Part shown: positions 15,802-23,508 of the stretch, piece by piece
Numbering within the stretch: position 1 is the first letter of the stretch
Layout: every line of letters begins with the position of its first letter
Origin: Dehalococcoidia bacterium
Lineage (GTDB): Bacteria; Chloroflexota; Dehalococcoidia; DSTF01; WHTK01
Length of the DNA stretch: 37,204 bases
Direction: 5' to 3'
Assembly: GCA_009377745.1 (NCBI GenBank)
Contig: WHTK01000030.1
Coordinates: 1 to 37,204 of the forward strand
Program-made: the position numbers and the translations under genes
Notes under the pieces: model-generated
What the model was told of the DNA's origin: nothing
Seen by the model: only the letters and a program-made list of their open reading frames with translations
Database searches by the model: none

Positions 15802-17511
15802 ATGACGACAGAAAAGCCTAACAGCCGCCGCCTTGCGTACTTCTCGATGGAAGTCGGGTTAGAGGCGGCCATGCCGACGTACAGCGGCGGCCTGGGCGTG
15901 CTGGCGGGCGATACGCTGCGCGCCGCCGCCGACCTGGGCGTGCCGATGGTCGGGATCAGCCTGCTCTACAAGCAGGGCTTCTTCCGCCAGCACCTGGACA
16001 TCGAGGGCTACCAGAGCGAGTCGGCCTACACCTGGGACCCGCGCCAGTTCCTTGAACCGCAGGACCTGCGCGTTACTGTCCGCCTCAGCGGGCGGGAGGT
16101 TAGGCTGACGGCCTGGCGCTACCTGATCGAGGGCATCACGGGTGCAACGGTGCCGGTCTACTTCCTGGACGCCGACCTGCCGGAGAACAGCTTCGAGGAG
16201 CGGGCCCTTACGGGCCAGCTATATGGCGGCGACCCGCTGTACCGGCTGCGCCAGGAGGCGCTGGTTGGCCTGGGCGGGCTCGCCCTGCTGCAGGCCCTGG
16301 GCCATACCGAGATTGAGACATACCACCTGAACGAGGGCCACTGCGCCCTCCTGACGGTCGGCCTGCTGGCGGATGGGGTCGCGGACGGCGACCCGGCCAA
16401 GGCAACCGAAGAGGAGATCGAGGCGGTGCGAAGGCGCTGCGTCTTCACTACCCACACGCCCGTCTCGGCCGGCCACGATCGTTTCCACTTCGACTTGGTG
16501 CGCCAGGTGCTGGACGAGCCGCTGGCCCGGACGATAGAGAGCCTACCCTTTGCCGCGGACGAGACGCTGAACATGACCTACCTGGGGCTGTTCTTCTCGC
16601 GCAATGCCAACGGCGTGGCGCGGCGTCACGGCGAGGTGGCGCAGGCGATGTATCCCGGCTACGACGTCAAGTCGATCACCAACGGGGTGCATGCGGCATC
16701 CTGGACCTCGCCGTCCATGGCGGCCATGTTCGACCGTGAAATCCCGGACTGGCGCACCGACAATGCCTATCTCCGCCAAGTTCTGGACGTCCAGACAGAT
16801 CACGTCCTCGAAGCGCACAGCGATGCCAAACGCGATCTGCTGGGCGAAATCATGCGCCGCACCGGGGTAAAGCTCGACCCGTCGGTGATGACGATTGGCT
16901 TCGCACGCCGCGCTGCCACTTACAAGCGCGCCGACATGATCTTCTCGGACCTTGACGCCCTGCGCACCATCGCCCGTGAGGCGGGGCCGCTGCAGTTCGT
17001 CTACGCCGGCAAGGCCCATCCACACGACGAGCCAGCGAAGGCGCTGATCCGCCGCGTCTTCGAGGCGCGCGACCAGCTACGCGACACGCTGCATGTCGTC
17101 TACGTCCCCGAGCACGATATGGCGCTGGGCAAGCTGCTTTGCTCCGGTGTGGACCTCTGGCTGAACAACCCTCAGAAGCCGCTGGAGGCCTCCGGGACCA
17201 GCGGCATGAAGGCGGCGCTCAATGGCGTGCCTTCGCTCAGCGTCCTGGATGGCTGGTGGCCGGAGGGCTGGGTCGAAGGCGTCACCGGCTGGAGCATCGG
17301 CAACGGCGAGATGGAGAGTAACCAGGAGGATGAGCTGGCTTCGCTCTACAGCAAGCTGCGCTACGTCATTGTGCCGCTGTTCTACGGCTCGCCCACGGGC
17401 TACGGCCGCGTCATGCGCTCCACTATCGGCGTCAACGGCGCCTACTTCACGGCGCAGCGGATGATGCAGCAGTACATGCGCAACGCCTACCAGGTGCCGG
17501 GCAACAAGTAA
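15802..17511 (+). CDS. glgP: Alpha-glucan phosphorylase, short GT35 form
   Basis: 569 residues. It cleaves alpha-1,4-glucan with phosphate to give glucose 1-phosphate; PLP-dependent, cytosolic, glycogen or maltodextrin turnover. Marks: N-terminal LAYFSMEVGLEAAMPTYSGG and LGVLAGDTLRAAADLG, HLNEGHCALL, the IGFARRAATYKRADM segment, and NPQKPLEASGTSGMKAALNG containing the PLP lysine K470. Length fits the short alpha-glucan phosphorylase subfamily, which lacks part of the N-terminal regulatory region of the roughly 800-residue enzymes. Preceded by 126 nt with TTGACA/TTGACT near 15722-15738 but no convincing -10. No other glycogen genes in the window. Confidence 0.92.
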   Translation: MTTEKPNSRRLAYFSMEVGLEAAMPTYSGGLGVLAGDTLRAAADLGVPMVGISLLYKQGFFRQHLDIEGYQSESAYTWDPRQFLEPQDLRVTVRLSGREVRLTAWRYLIEGITGATVPVYFLDADLPENSFEERALTGQLYGGDPLYRLRQEALVGLGGLALLQALGHTEIETYHLNEGHCALLTVGLLADGVADGDPAKATEEEIEAVRRRCVFTTHTPVSAGHDRFHFDLVRQVLDEPLARTIESLPFAADETLNMTYLGLFFSRNANGVARRHGEVAQAMYPGYDVKSITNGVHAASWTSPSMAAMFDREIPDWRTDNAYLRQVLDVQTDHVLEAHSDAKRDLLGEIMRRTGVKLDPSVMTIGFARRAATYKRADMIFSDLDALRTIAREAGPLQFVYAGKAHPHDEPAKALIRRVFEARDQLRDTLHVVYVPEHDMALGKLLCSGVDLWLNNPQKPLEASGTSGMKAALNGVPSLSVLDGWWPEGWVEGVTGWSIGNGEMESNQEDELASLYSKLRYVIVPLFYGSPTGYGRVMRSTIGVNGAYFTAQRMMQQYMRNAYQVPGNK

Positions 17512-17567
17512 CATTGTCCCCCGGCCGTCTGAAACCGGAGCCCTCTGGCGGCGCCCAGGCAGCCTCG

Positions 17568-17576
17568 TGCTATAAT
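17568..17576 (+). promoter_or_regulatory. Extended -10 promoter of the bS22-like gene
   Basis: TGCTATAAT: a perfect TATAAT (17571-17576) with the TG of an extended -10 and no recognisable -35. AGGGAGGG at 17594-17601 is the ribosome-binding site for the ATG at 17606. Confidence 0.7.
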
Positions 17577-17605
17577 TCGCCGGCAAACTGATACAGGGAG
17601 GGCTA

Positions 17606-17701
17606 ATGTCGTCCGTCGTCAAGAAGCGGAAAAAGAAGATCCGCAAGCATAAGTACAAGAAGATGCGCAAAAAGACTAGATGGGCGCGGATGCACAAATA
17701 G
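17606..17701 (+). CDS. bS22-like / AURKAIP1-COX24 domain small ribosomal protein
   Basis: 31 residues, over half Lys or Arg, reading SSVVKKRKKKIRKHKYKKMR and ending RWARMHK. The KKRxKKIRKHKYKK core matches the AURKAIP1/COX24 family, which includes mitochondrial mS38 and the tiny bacterial small-subunit protein bS22. Likely role: binding 16S rRNA in the small subunit. A strong ribosome-binding site (AGGGAGGG) and an extended -10 promoter support real, probably high, expression. It is easily missed by gene finders because of its size. Confidence 0.85.
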   Translation: MSSVVKKRKKKIRKHKYKKMRKKTRWARMHK

Positions 17702-17742
17702 CCTGAGTCGCCGTCCTGCCCGGGACGGCGCTCTTGCGTCCA

Positions 17743-18243
17743 ATGCCAGAAGTCGAATTGCAGCTACGCCAGGAAGACGCCAAGCTCATCTTCCTGGCGG
17801 TAGCCTATCATCTGGGCCGGCCGGGCTCCGAGCTGGACCCGATCACGAAGCAACCCGTCGAGCACGGGCTGGCGGAGATTGCTGCCGAATTGCAGCCGCA
17901 GATGCGCATGGCCGTGGCCCGGATTTTCCTGCGCGACAACCAGCTCAAGCGTCTGCTGTCCGGCATGCTGGGGTCGATAACGGAGCTGAAGGCGTATCCG
18001 ATGCTGGACCTTCGCGCCGACGAGGACGGCTCCGGCCGGCGCAGCAGCGTCGCCGGCTTTGACCGCTCGCTGCTGCACCTGTTCCCAGAGGTCGAAGAGG
18101 ACCCGGAGAACGCCCTCGATATCGCCGAGCGCATGCTGATGCTGAAGCGGAAGATGGACCAGAAGATGGCGGAGCTACCGCCGGAGATGCCGCAAGACGA
18201 GGACCAGGGTAAAAAACGCGGCTGGTGGCCCTTCAAGCGATAG
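17743..18243 (+). CDS. Conserved-looking hypothetical protein
   Basis: 166 residues from the ATG at 17743 (a TTG at 17734 is also possible). Mostly polar and helical; no signal peptide or membrane segment. Features: PEVELQLRQEDAKLIFLAVA near the start, a middle helix rich in Leu/Arg, and a highly charged end (MLKRKMDQKMAELPPEMPQD) closing with KKRGWWPFKR. I do not recognise a family. It lies between the bS22-like gene and the ferredoxin gene, which has its own promoter. Good GC-rich third positions support coding. Confidence 0.7.
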   Translation: MPEVELQLRQEDAKLIFLAVAYHLGRPGSELDPITKQPVEHGLAEIAAELQPQMRMAVARIFLRDNQLKRLLSGMLGSITELKAYPMLDLRADEDGSGRRSSVAGFDRSLLHLFPEVEEDPENALDIAERMLMLKRKMDQKMAELPPEMPQDEDQGKKRGWWPFKR

Positions 18244-18290
18244 GTTTCACAAACTTAACGAGAAAAGATGCGCGGGGCGTCAGAAGTGCT

Positions 18291-18319
18291 TTTACACAAC
18301 GGTAAGGCTTGTTTAGAAT
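18291..18319 (+). promoter_or_regulatory. Promoter of the ferredoxin gene
   Basis: TTTACA (18291-18296), a 17-nt spacer and TAGAAT (18314-18319), then AAGGAGG (18347-18353) 5 nt before the GTG start at 18359. The most complete promoter/ribosome-binding-site set in the window. Confidence 0.75.
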
Positions 18320-18358
18320 GGATGACGGGGCAGAAAGGTCAAGCCCAAGGAGGTTAGA

Positions 18359-18646
18359 GTGACCTTTGTTATTACCGACGCTTGTATCACAGTCAAGGAC
18401 AGGTCCTGCGTAGATGTATGTCCGGTGGACTGCATCCATGACGAGGGGGACGTGGACGTCAAGCTCTATATCGACCCGGACGAGTGCATCGACTGCGGCG
18501 CTTGCGAGCCGGCTTGCCCGGTCACGGCGATCTTCGCCGAGGATGACGTGCCGGACAACATGAAGGTCTACATTCAGATCGATGCTCTCTGGTACAAGGA
18601 CAAGGACGCCGCCCGGGCTCAGGTAGAAGCAGCCCACGGCGCCTAG
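18359..18646 (+). CDS. fdxA: 7Fe ferredoxin ([3Fe-4S][4Fe-4S])
   Basis: 95 residues; small cytosolic electron carrier. Cysteines C9, C17, C21, C25 (CITVKDRSCVDVCPVDCIH) and C43, C46, C49, C53 (CIDCGACEPACP) give the spacing of bacterial FdxA-type 7Fe ferredoxins. The longer C9-C17 gap and Val-Asp between C17 and C21 are typical of the 3Fe site. GTG start with AAGGAGG 5 nt upstream. It is a single-gene unit with a clear promoter and a 12-bp stem terminator, so its product serves several pathways rather than a neighbouring enzyme. Confidence 0.93.
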   Translation: MTFVITDACITVKDRSCVDVCPVDCIHDEGDVDVKLYIDPDECIDCGACEPACPVTAIFAEDDVPDNMKVYIQIDALWYKDKDAARAQVEAAHGA

Positions 18647-18668
18647 GCGTCAGACCAAGAACTCGCGC

Positions 18669-18696
18669 GAGAGGCCGGTGAATTCGCCGGCCTCTC
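18669..18696 (+). terminator. Strong terminator after the ferredoxin gene
   Basis: A 12-bp stem (18669-18680 with 18685-18696; one G-U pair) closed by the tetraloop AATT and followed by CTTT. The converging PHP gene ends at 18757. Confidence 0.85.
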
Positions 18697-18756
18697 CTTT
18701 GCGTCCCCAGGCAGATGACGCTCGGGTTGTCGCGGATTTGGGTAGCCTCTTATGCC

Positions 18757-19788
18757 CTATGCTTTACGCGCCCAGTCCGCCAACTCCTCCATAGACCAGG
18801 TGTTCACTACCCGCTCCGCCGTCACGCCGCACTCGGCCGCCATCCGGCAGCCGAGGACCTGCCATTGCGCCTCCTCCGGCGTGTGGGCGTCCGTGTTGAT
18901 CGCGAACTTGCAGCCCAGCGACACCGCAAGCCGCAATAGCTCCGGCGGCGGGTCCAGGCGCTCCGGCCGGCAGTTAATCTCGACGGCCTTGTCGTAACGG
19001 ACGCAGGCGCTGAACACGGCCTCGGCGTCAAACTCCGACTGCGGCCGGTTGCGACGCCCCGTCAGCAATCGCCCCGTGCAGTGCCCCAGGATATCTAGGT
19101 TCGGGTCGGCGATGGCCCGCAGCATGCGCTGAGTCATCGGACCGGCCGCCATCCGGAGCTGGCTGTGCACGCTGCCGACGACAACGTCGAGCCGCGCCAG
19201 CATGTCCGCATCCTGGTCCAGCGTCCCGTCTTCAAGGATGTCCGTCTCGATGCCGGTGAGGAGCCGGAAAGATCCCAGCCCATGGTTCAGCGTTGCGACC
19301 ACCTCTAGCTGCTGCTCCAGGCGCTCGCGCGTCAGGCCGTGGGCAATCGTCAGGTGCGGCGAGTGGTCGGTCAGGACGGCGTAGTCGTGGCCGAGCCCTT
19401 GCAGCGTCCTGGCCATCACCTCGATGGGAGCGCGGCCGTCGGACCAATCGGAGTGGGTATGGCAGTCGCCGCGCAGGGCCGCCAACAGGGCCTTCGCTTG
19501 AACCGGCGTGGCATCTTCGGCTTCCTGCTCCAGGCGGCGTAAATAAGCAGGGCGTTGACCATCCAGCGCTTCGAGGACGGCCCTCTCGACTACCGGCCCT
19601 ACGCCTTCGATGCGCTGCAGCTCACGGTCGTGCGCGGTCTGAACCAGCTCAGGTCCTGTCAGCTCCCGCAGCGCCTTCGCCGCGCTACGGAAGCTCCGCG
19701 ACCGAAATGACGGCTCGCCCGCTATATCGAGGAGAAAGGCGATGCGGTCGAGGGCGGCAATCGGGTCGATGGGGTCTTTGCTGATCAC
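18757..19788 (-). CDS. PHP-domain metallophosphoesterase with PolX-type HhH N-terminus
   Basis: 343 residues; start GTG at 19788. Residues 1-100 look like the helix-hairpin-helix head of family X DNA polymerases (RSFRSAAKAL, IEGVGPVVERAVLEAL). Residues about 107-340 are a PHP domain with metal ligands H110, H112 (CHTHSDWSDG), D141, H142, E181 (GIETDIL), H208 (GSVHS), H236 (GHCTGR), and D300 and H302 (NTDAH). The polymerase palm and fingers of PolX are absent, so the protein should be a nuclease or phosphoesterase, perhaps in DNA repair. It begins 24 nt after the decayed RelE toxin on the same strand. Confidence 0.85.
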   Translation of the reverse strand: MISKDPIDPIAALDRIAFLLDIAGEPSFRSRSFRSAAKALRELTGPELVQTAHDRELQRIEGVGPVVERAVLEALDGQRPAYLRRLEQEAEDATPVQAKALLAALRGDCHTHSDWSDGRAPIEVMARTLQGLGHDYAVLTDHSPHLTIAHGLTRERLEQQLEVVATLNHGLGSFRLLTGIETDILEDGTLDQDADMLARLDVVVGSVHSQLRMAAGPMTQRMLRAIADPNLDILGHCTGRLLTGRRNRPQSEFDAEAVFSACVRYDKAVEINCRPERLDPPPELLRLAVSLGCKFAINTDAHTPEEAQWQVLGCRMAAECGVTAERVVNTWSMEELADWARKA

Positions 19789-19812
19789 GTGTTCAGATGA
19801 CTCCAGTGCCTG

Positions 19813-19984
19813 TTACAGCCCGCGGTATGCCTCACGGCGATGACGGATGTAGAACACACTTATTAATTCAGCCACGCCGTCAATTTCATGGCTTTTCACT
19901 TAAGCGTTTTACTCGATCGAGGATGCCAGGAATCAGCTTGGCGTCGATTCTTCTTAGATCGCGCTCGGCAGATCGACGACTCAA
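19813..19984 (-). pseudogene. Decayed RelE/ParE-type toxin
   Basis: Two fragments in different frames. From a TTG at 19984 the strand reads SRRSAERDLRRIDAKLIPGI, then LDRVKRLSEKP and a stop (19888-19886). From 19887 another frame reads EIDGVAELISVFYIRHRREA and ends YRGL-stop at 19813. These match the start and end of RelE-superfamily toxins; the middle (about 30 residues, normally containing the RVGDYRVIY-like strand) is missing. It overlaps the end of the antitoxin gene, as toxin genes do, so an internal deletion with frame loss has inactivated it. Confidence 0.75.
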
Positions 19985-20169
19985 TCTTGAAGGAGGCCAT
20001 CAGTCTGCAGCTTGGCTTTCAGTTCCTCCAAAGAGAGGGATGACTCGTTTCGACGCTCCGCCACAACCTGCAGGTCGTGCAGGTCTTCGAGCAGACGTTC
20101 ATAGTCCTTAATCGGTAGGACTACGGCGGTCTTCTTGCCCTGCTCGTCGATGATGTACTGCTGTTTCAT
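19981..20169 (-). CDS. Type II antitoxin, Phd/YefM- or RelB-like, orphan
   Basis: 62 residues, complete. It starts MKQQYIIDEQGKKTAVVLPI and continues KDYERLLEDLHDL, the dimerising N-terminal part of small antitoxins; the C-terminal half (SLSLEELKAKLQTDGLL) is the typical toxin-binding tail. The ATG lies 1 nt after the glyS stop, with GGAGAT just upstream, so it is probably translated from the glyS message. Its toxin gene next door is broken, leaving an orphan antitoxin that may survive as an autoregulator, as protection against related toxins, or merely by being harmless. Confidence 0.8.
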   Translation of the reverse strand: MKQQYIIDEQGKKTAVVLPIKDYERLLEDLHDLQVVAERRNESSLSLEELKAKLQTDGLLQD

Positions 20170-20170
20170 C

Positions 20171-21493
20171 TCAATCTCCCAGCTTCTCCCGCAGCGCTGC
20201 CACCAGCTCTTCGATTCGCACCCGTGATTGCTCCATCGAGTCCCGCTCCCGGATCGTCACGGCGTTGTCCTCCAGTGAGTCGAAATCGACCGTGACGCAG
20301 AGCGGCGTGCCGATCTCGTCCTGGCGGCGGTAGCGGCGGCCAATCGACTGCGCGTCGTCGAACTGGGTCATGAAGTGCGGCCGCAGCGCCGCGTAAAGCT
20401 CACGGCTGAGCGGCGCCAGCTTCTCGTTGCGAGAGAGTGGCAGGATTGCGACCTTGATCGGCGCAATCGCCGGGTTGAGGTGGAGGACGACGCGGGTCTC
20501 GTCGCGGACCTTCTCCTCCTCGTAGGCGTCGTACATCATCACCAGGAAGCAGCGGTCAACGCCTAGTGCCGGCTCGACGACGTAGGGGATGATGTGCTCG
20601 CCCGACTCCTCGTCGAAGTAGGTCAGGTTCTTGCCGCTGTACTCGGAGTGGCGGCTGAGGTCGAAGTCTGTGCGGTCGGCGACGCCCTCCAGTTCCGACC
20701 AGCCCATGGAGGCGTAGCGGTACTCGATGTCGTAGGTGCCGGTGGAGTAATGGGAGAGCTCTTCCTTCTCGTGGGCGCGAGCACGCAGGTTCTCCGGGCG
20801 CACACCGAGCGACTTGAACCAGTTGAGGCGTTCTTCAACCCAGTGATCGAGCCAGTGCTGGTCGGTGCCGGGTTTGCAGAAGTATTCCATCTCCATGACC
20901 TCGAACTCACGGTCGCGGAAGATGAAGTTGCCGGGCGTGATCTCGTTGCGGAAAGATTTGCCGATCTGGGCAATGCCGAAAGGCAGCTTGCGCCGCATGG
21001 AGGTGACAACGTTATCGAAGTTGGTGAACATCGCCTGCGCCGTCTCCGGCCGCAGATAAACCTGGCTGGCGGTGTCTTCCACGGGGCCGACGAAAGTCTT
21101 GAACATGAGGTTAAACGGCCGCGCTTCGGTGAACTGGCCGACGGCGCCGCAATCGGGGCAGACGTTGCCGTCGAGGTGGTCGGCGCGGAAGCGGTGCTTG
21201 CAGCTCTTGCAGTCGACCATTGGGTCACTGAATTGGGCGACGTGGCCGCTGGCCTCCCAAACACGGGGGTTCATGACGATGGCGGCGTCAATGCCGACGA
21301 TGTCATCGCGCTCCTGGACCATGCTTTCCCACCAGGCGCGCTTGATGTTGTTCTTCATCTCGACACCGAGAGGGCCGTAGTCCCAGAAGCCGCCGATGCC
21401 GCCGTAGATTTCGCTGCCGGGGAAGACGAAGCCGCGGCGCTTGCAGAGCGAAACGAGAGTGTCGAAGGTTAGCTGAGGTTCAGATTCCGCCAT
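20171..21493 (-). CDS. glyS: Glycyl-tRNA synthetase, alpha2 type
   Basis: 440 residues, class II synthetase charging tRNA-Gly in the cytosol. Single-chain homodimeric form (as in Thermus and eukaryotes), not the alpha2beta2 GlyQ/GlyS form. Marks: [20 protein letters not shown], a zinc-like knuckle C95, C98, C112, C115 (CKSCKHR and CPDCG), [10 protein letters not shown], motif 2 [22 protein letters not shown], motif 3 [10 protein letters not shown], and the anticodon-binding domain from about residue 345. AAGGGA lies 5 nt before the ATG. No T-box leader is recognisable upstream, only a short GGAGGG/CCCTCC hairpin at 21552-21566. Confidence 0.96.
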   Translation of the reverse strand: MAESEPQLTFDTLVSLCKRRGFVFPGSEIYGGIGGFWDYGPLGVEMKNNIKRAWWESMVQERDDIVGIDAAIVMNPRVWEASGHVAQFSDPMVDCKSCKHRFRADHLDGNVCPDCGAVGQFTEARPFNLMFKTFVGPVEDTASQVYLRPETAQAMFTNFDNVVTSMRRKLPFGIAQIGKSFRNEITPGNFIFRDREFEVMEMEYFCKPGTDQHWLDHWVEERLNWFKSLGVRPENLRARAHEKEELSHYSTGTYDIEYRYASMGWSELEGVADRTDFDLSRHSEYSGKNLTYFDEESGEHIIPYVVEPALGVDRCFLVMMYDAYEEEKVRDETRVVLHLNPAIAPIKVAILPLSRNEKLAPLSRELYAALRPHFMTQFDDAQSIGRRYRRQDEIGTPLCVTVDFDSLEDNAVTIRERDSMEQSRVRIEELVAALREKLGD

Positions 21494-21641
21494 AGATGTC
21501 CCTTGTCGTGGTTAAGCGCTTTTCTACGTAGCCTAATCGAAGCGGGCGTATGGAGGGACACCCTCCGCGTGGGCCCGGGCAGCGACAGACGTGATCTATT
21601 TGGCCGTGTGGCTTCGGGGCGGCGATGGCGGGGCGCGGCGC

Positions 21642-22052
21642 CTACCCCTCGGTCTTCGGCGGCAGGTCTCGGTTGGCCACCGGGTTGGTCCACTCGGTGG
21701 GCCGGTCCGGGTTGGGCACGGCGTGGGCAGGGCTGCCGTCCGGGTGCAGCAGCTCGCCTGCCGGTCCGTAGGTGTGCTCGTGGTCCCAGTTCGCCTCGTC
21801 CAGGTCGCGGTACATGTCGTCGTTTTGCGCCTCGGTGTCCATCCAGAGGATATCGACCTCGTCGCGGTCACCGAGGGCCTCTCCCAGGAGCTGGAGGAGG
21901 GCTGGCTCGGCGCCCTTCGCTTCCAGGGCGGCGTACATATCGCGGTTGATGTAGTAGTCGCGGTCGTAGGACCACTCTTCTTCCAGGTTCGCGACCAGGA
22001 ACTCGAGCTGCTCAGGCGAGAGCTGACCGACCTGTCTGTAGAGCAGAAGCAT
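21642..22052 (-). CDS. Hypothetical acidic protein
   Basis: 136 residues, no signal peptide or membrane segment. The N-terminal half is helical (LSPEQLEFLVANLEEEWSYD; LLQLLGEALGDRDEV); the C-terminal half is Asp/Asn/Pro-rich (LDEANWDHEHTYGPAG) and probably disordered. I recognise no family. AGAGGAAAGG lies about 12 nt before the ATG, a little far. It stands alone between glyS and the M20 gene; a clear terminator of the upstream unit lies at 22092-22114, so it has its own promoter, which I could not locate. Confidence 0.6.
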   Translation of the reverse strand: MLLLYRQVGQLSPEQLEFLVANLEEEWSYDRDYYINRDMYAALEAKGAEPALLQLLGEALGDRDEVDILWMDTEAQNDDMYRDLDEANWDHEHTYGPAGELLHPDGSPAHAVPNPDRPTEWTNPVANRDLPPKTEG

Positions 22053-22091
22053 TAGCGCGCCGCCTTTCCTCTGAGGTATGCCAGGGCCACG

Positions 22092-22114
22092 AAAAACGCC
22101 CCGAGGCCGGGGCG
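22092..22114 (-). terminator. Rho-independent terminator of the M20 amidohydrolase unit
   Basis: Read on the minus strand: CGCCCCG (22114-22108), a 4-nt loop, CGGGGCG (22103-22097), then five T (22096-22092). The rest of the gap 22115-22293 shows nothing convincing beyond a 44-codon open frame from a GTG at 22271, which I do not call. Confidence 0.85.
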
Positions 22115-22293
22115 CGACAAGCGGGACGGCCTCGCGTAGCTAGGTAGTCCCGTCTCCGTTGGCGCTCCGCCTGGCTTTCATGGCATCACCGTAGGCCAGG
22201 CCACTGGAGATGTCAATCGCCGCCTTCGTTGCTTCAAGAAGCGGGTAGCGGCCCCAGCGCCTCGATCTCACTCAGCCGCTTTCTTGCGCCCGC

Positions 22294-23508
22294 CTACTCC
22301 TGCCGCGACAGGTACCGCAGCGCTGTCGCCGTCATCAGCGCCGCGCCCAGGGGCAGCGCCTCCTCGTCCAGGTCGAAGGCGGAGTTGTGGATCGGCCGCT
22401 GCTCCGGCCAGGAGGCGTGCCGCACGCCGAGGTGCACCATCGCCCCCGGCACCCGCTGCAGGACGAAGGAGAAGTCCTCCGCGCCCATCAGCGGGTCCTG
22501 CACGACCGGCGCTTCTGGCCCCAGCACCTCACTGACGGTCAGCTGCATCAGGTCGATGCCCTCCTGGTGGTTGACCACGGCGGGGTAGTTGCGCTTGTAC
22601 ACCACCTCCGCGGTCGCGCGCATGGCGGCGGCGACGCCCTGGGCGATCTCCGTGATCCGCTTCTCGATCAGGTCCTGGACCTCGGGCTTGTAGGTGCGGA
22701 CGGTGCCGCGTAGCCGCGCCGTGTCCGGGATTACGTTGAAGGTTGTGCCGGACTCGATGTTGGCGATCGTGATCACGGCCTGGTCGAGGGCGGCGACTTC
22801 ACGGCTGAGGATGGTCTGCAGGGCCGTGACGATGTGCGCAGCGACGACGATGGGGTCGACGGCGTACTGGGGCCGAGCGGCATGACCGCCCTTGCCGTGG
22901 ACGGTGATGGTGATGTGGTCGGCGGCGGCCATGACGGGACCGGCGCGCAGGGCGACCTGCCCCGTGAAGTGCAGCGGCGAAACGTGCTCCGCAAAGGCCG
23001 CATCGACGTGCGGGTCGTCCAGCAGCCCCTCTTCGATCATCCGCAATGCCCCCGCCCCGCCTTCCTCAGCCGGCTGGAACATCAGCTTGACGTTGCCGGC
23101 GAAGCCGCCGCGGCGCTCGGCCAGCAGCCGGGTCGCCGCCAGCAGCATCGAGGTGTGGCCGTCGTGGCCGCAGGCGTGCATGACGCCACGGTTCTGCGAG
23201 ACGTAGGGCACATCGCTCATTTCCTCGATTGGCAAGGCGTCCATGTCGGCGCGCAGCAGCACGGTCTTGCCCGGCCGCGACCCCTCGATCAGCCCGACGA
23301 CGCCGGTGCCGCCGACGCCGGCCTTGAAGTCGAGGCCCAGCTCACGCAGGCGGGCGGCAACGAACTCGGCCGTCCGCTCTTCCTCGTAAGCCAGCTCCGG
23401 GTGCTGGTGGATGACGCGCCGGTCGGCGACAATGCCCGGCGCGATCTGGCGGGCAGCATCGAGGATCTCGTTGTCATGGTCAGCGAGCAGGACTTCCTGG
23501 CTGCCACA
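22294..23508 (-). CDS. M20 family amidohydrolase (aminoacylase/carboxypeptidase type), start missing
   Basis: Open for 404 residues after a stop at 23511-23509; the first normal start codon in frame is the GTG at 23262, which lies inside conserved sequence. Co-catalytic metal site marks: LLRADMDALPIEE, HACGHDGHTSML, QPAEEGGAGAL, EHVSP and HNSAFDLDEEALPLG. Upstream of 23262 the frame continues as a normal M20D N-terminus (NEILDAARQIAPGIVADRRV, then HQHPELAYEEE), so the gene really begins near 23477. An ATG sits there (23477-23475) but one base out of frame. Substrates in this family are N-acyl amino acids, hippurate or IAA conjugates; which one is unknown. The 5' end abuts a truncated tail-tube-like gene. 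Confidence 0.85.
   Translation of the reverse strand, partial: CGSQEVLLADHDNEILDAARQIAPGIVADRRVIHQHPELAYEEERTAEFVAARLRELGLDFKAGVGGTGVVGLIEGSRPGKTVLLRADMDALPIEEMSDVPYVSQNRGVMHACGHDGHTSMLLAATRLLAERRGGFAGNVKLMFQPAEEGGAGALRMIEEGLLDDPHVDAAFAEHVSPLHFTGQVALRAGPVMAAADHITITVHGKGGHAARPQYAVDPIVVAAHIVTALQTILSREVAALDQAVITIANIESGTTFNVIPDTARLRGTVRTYKPEVQDLIEKRITEIAQGVAAAMRATAEVVYKRNYPAVVNHQEGIDLMQLTVSEVLGPEAPVVQDPLMGAEDFSFVLQRVPGAMVHLGVRHASWPEQRPIHNSAFDLDEEALPLGAALMTATALRYLSRQE

Noticed and set aside
20594..21472. 292-codon open frame opposite glyS
   Set aside because: glyS carries all class II motifs. The opposite frame has typical antisense composition (many Val, Ala, Leu) and no domain.
21494..21641. 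T-box riboswitch upstream of glyS
   Set aside because: A short GGAGGG/CCCTCC hairpin is present, but the T-box core (AGGGTGGNACCGCG-like) and a specifier stem are not.
22115..22293. 44-codon minus-strand open frame from a GTG at 22271
   Set aside because: No ribosome-binding site and no recognisable motif; too short to separate from chance in GC-rich DNA.
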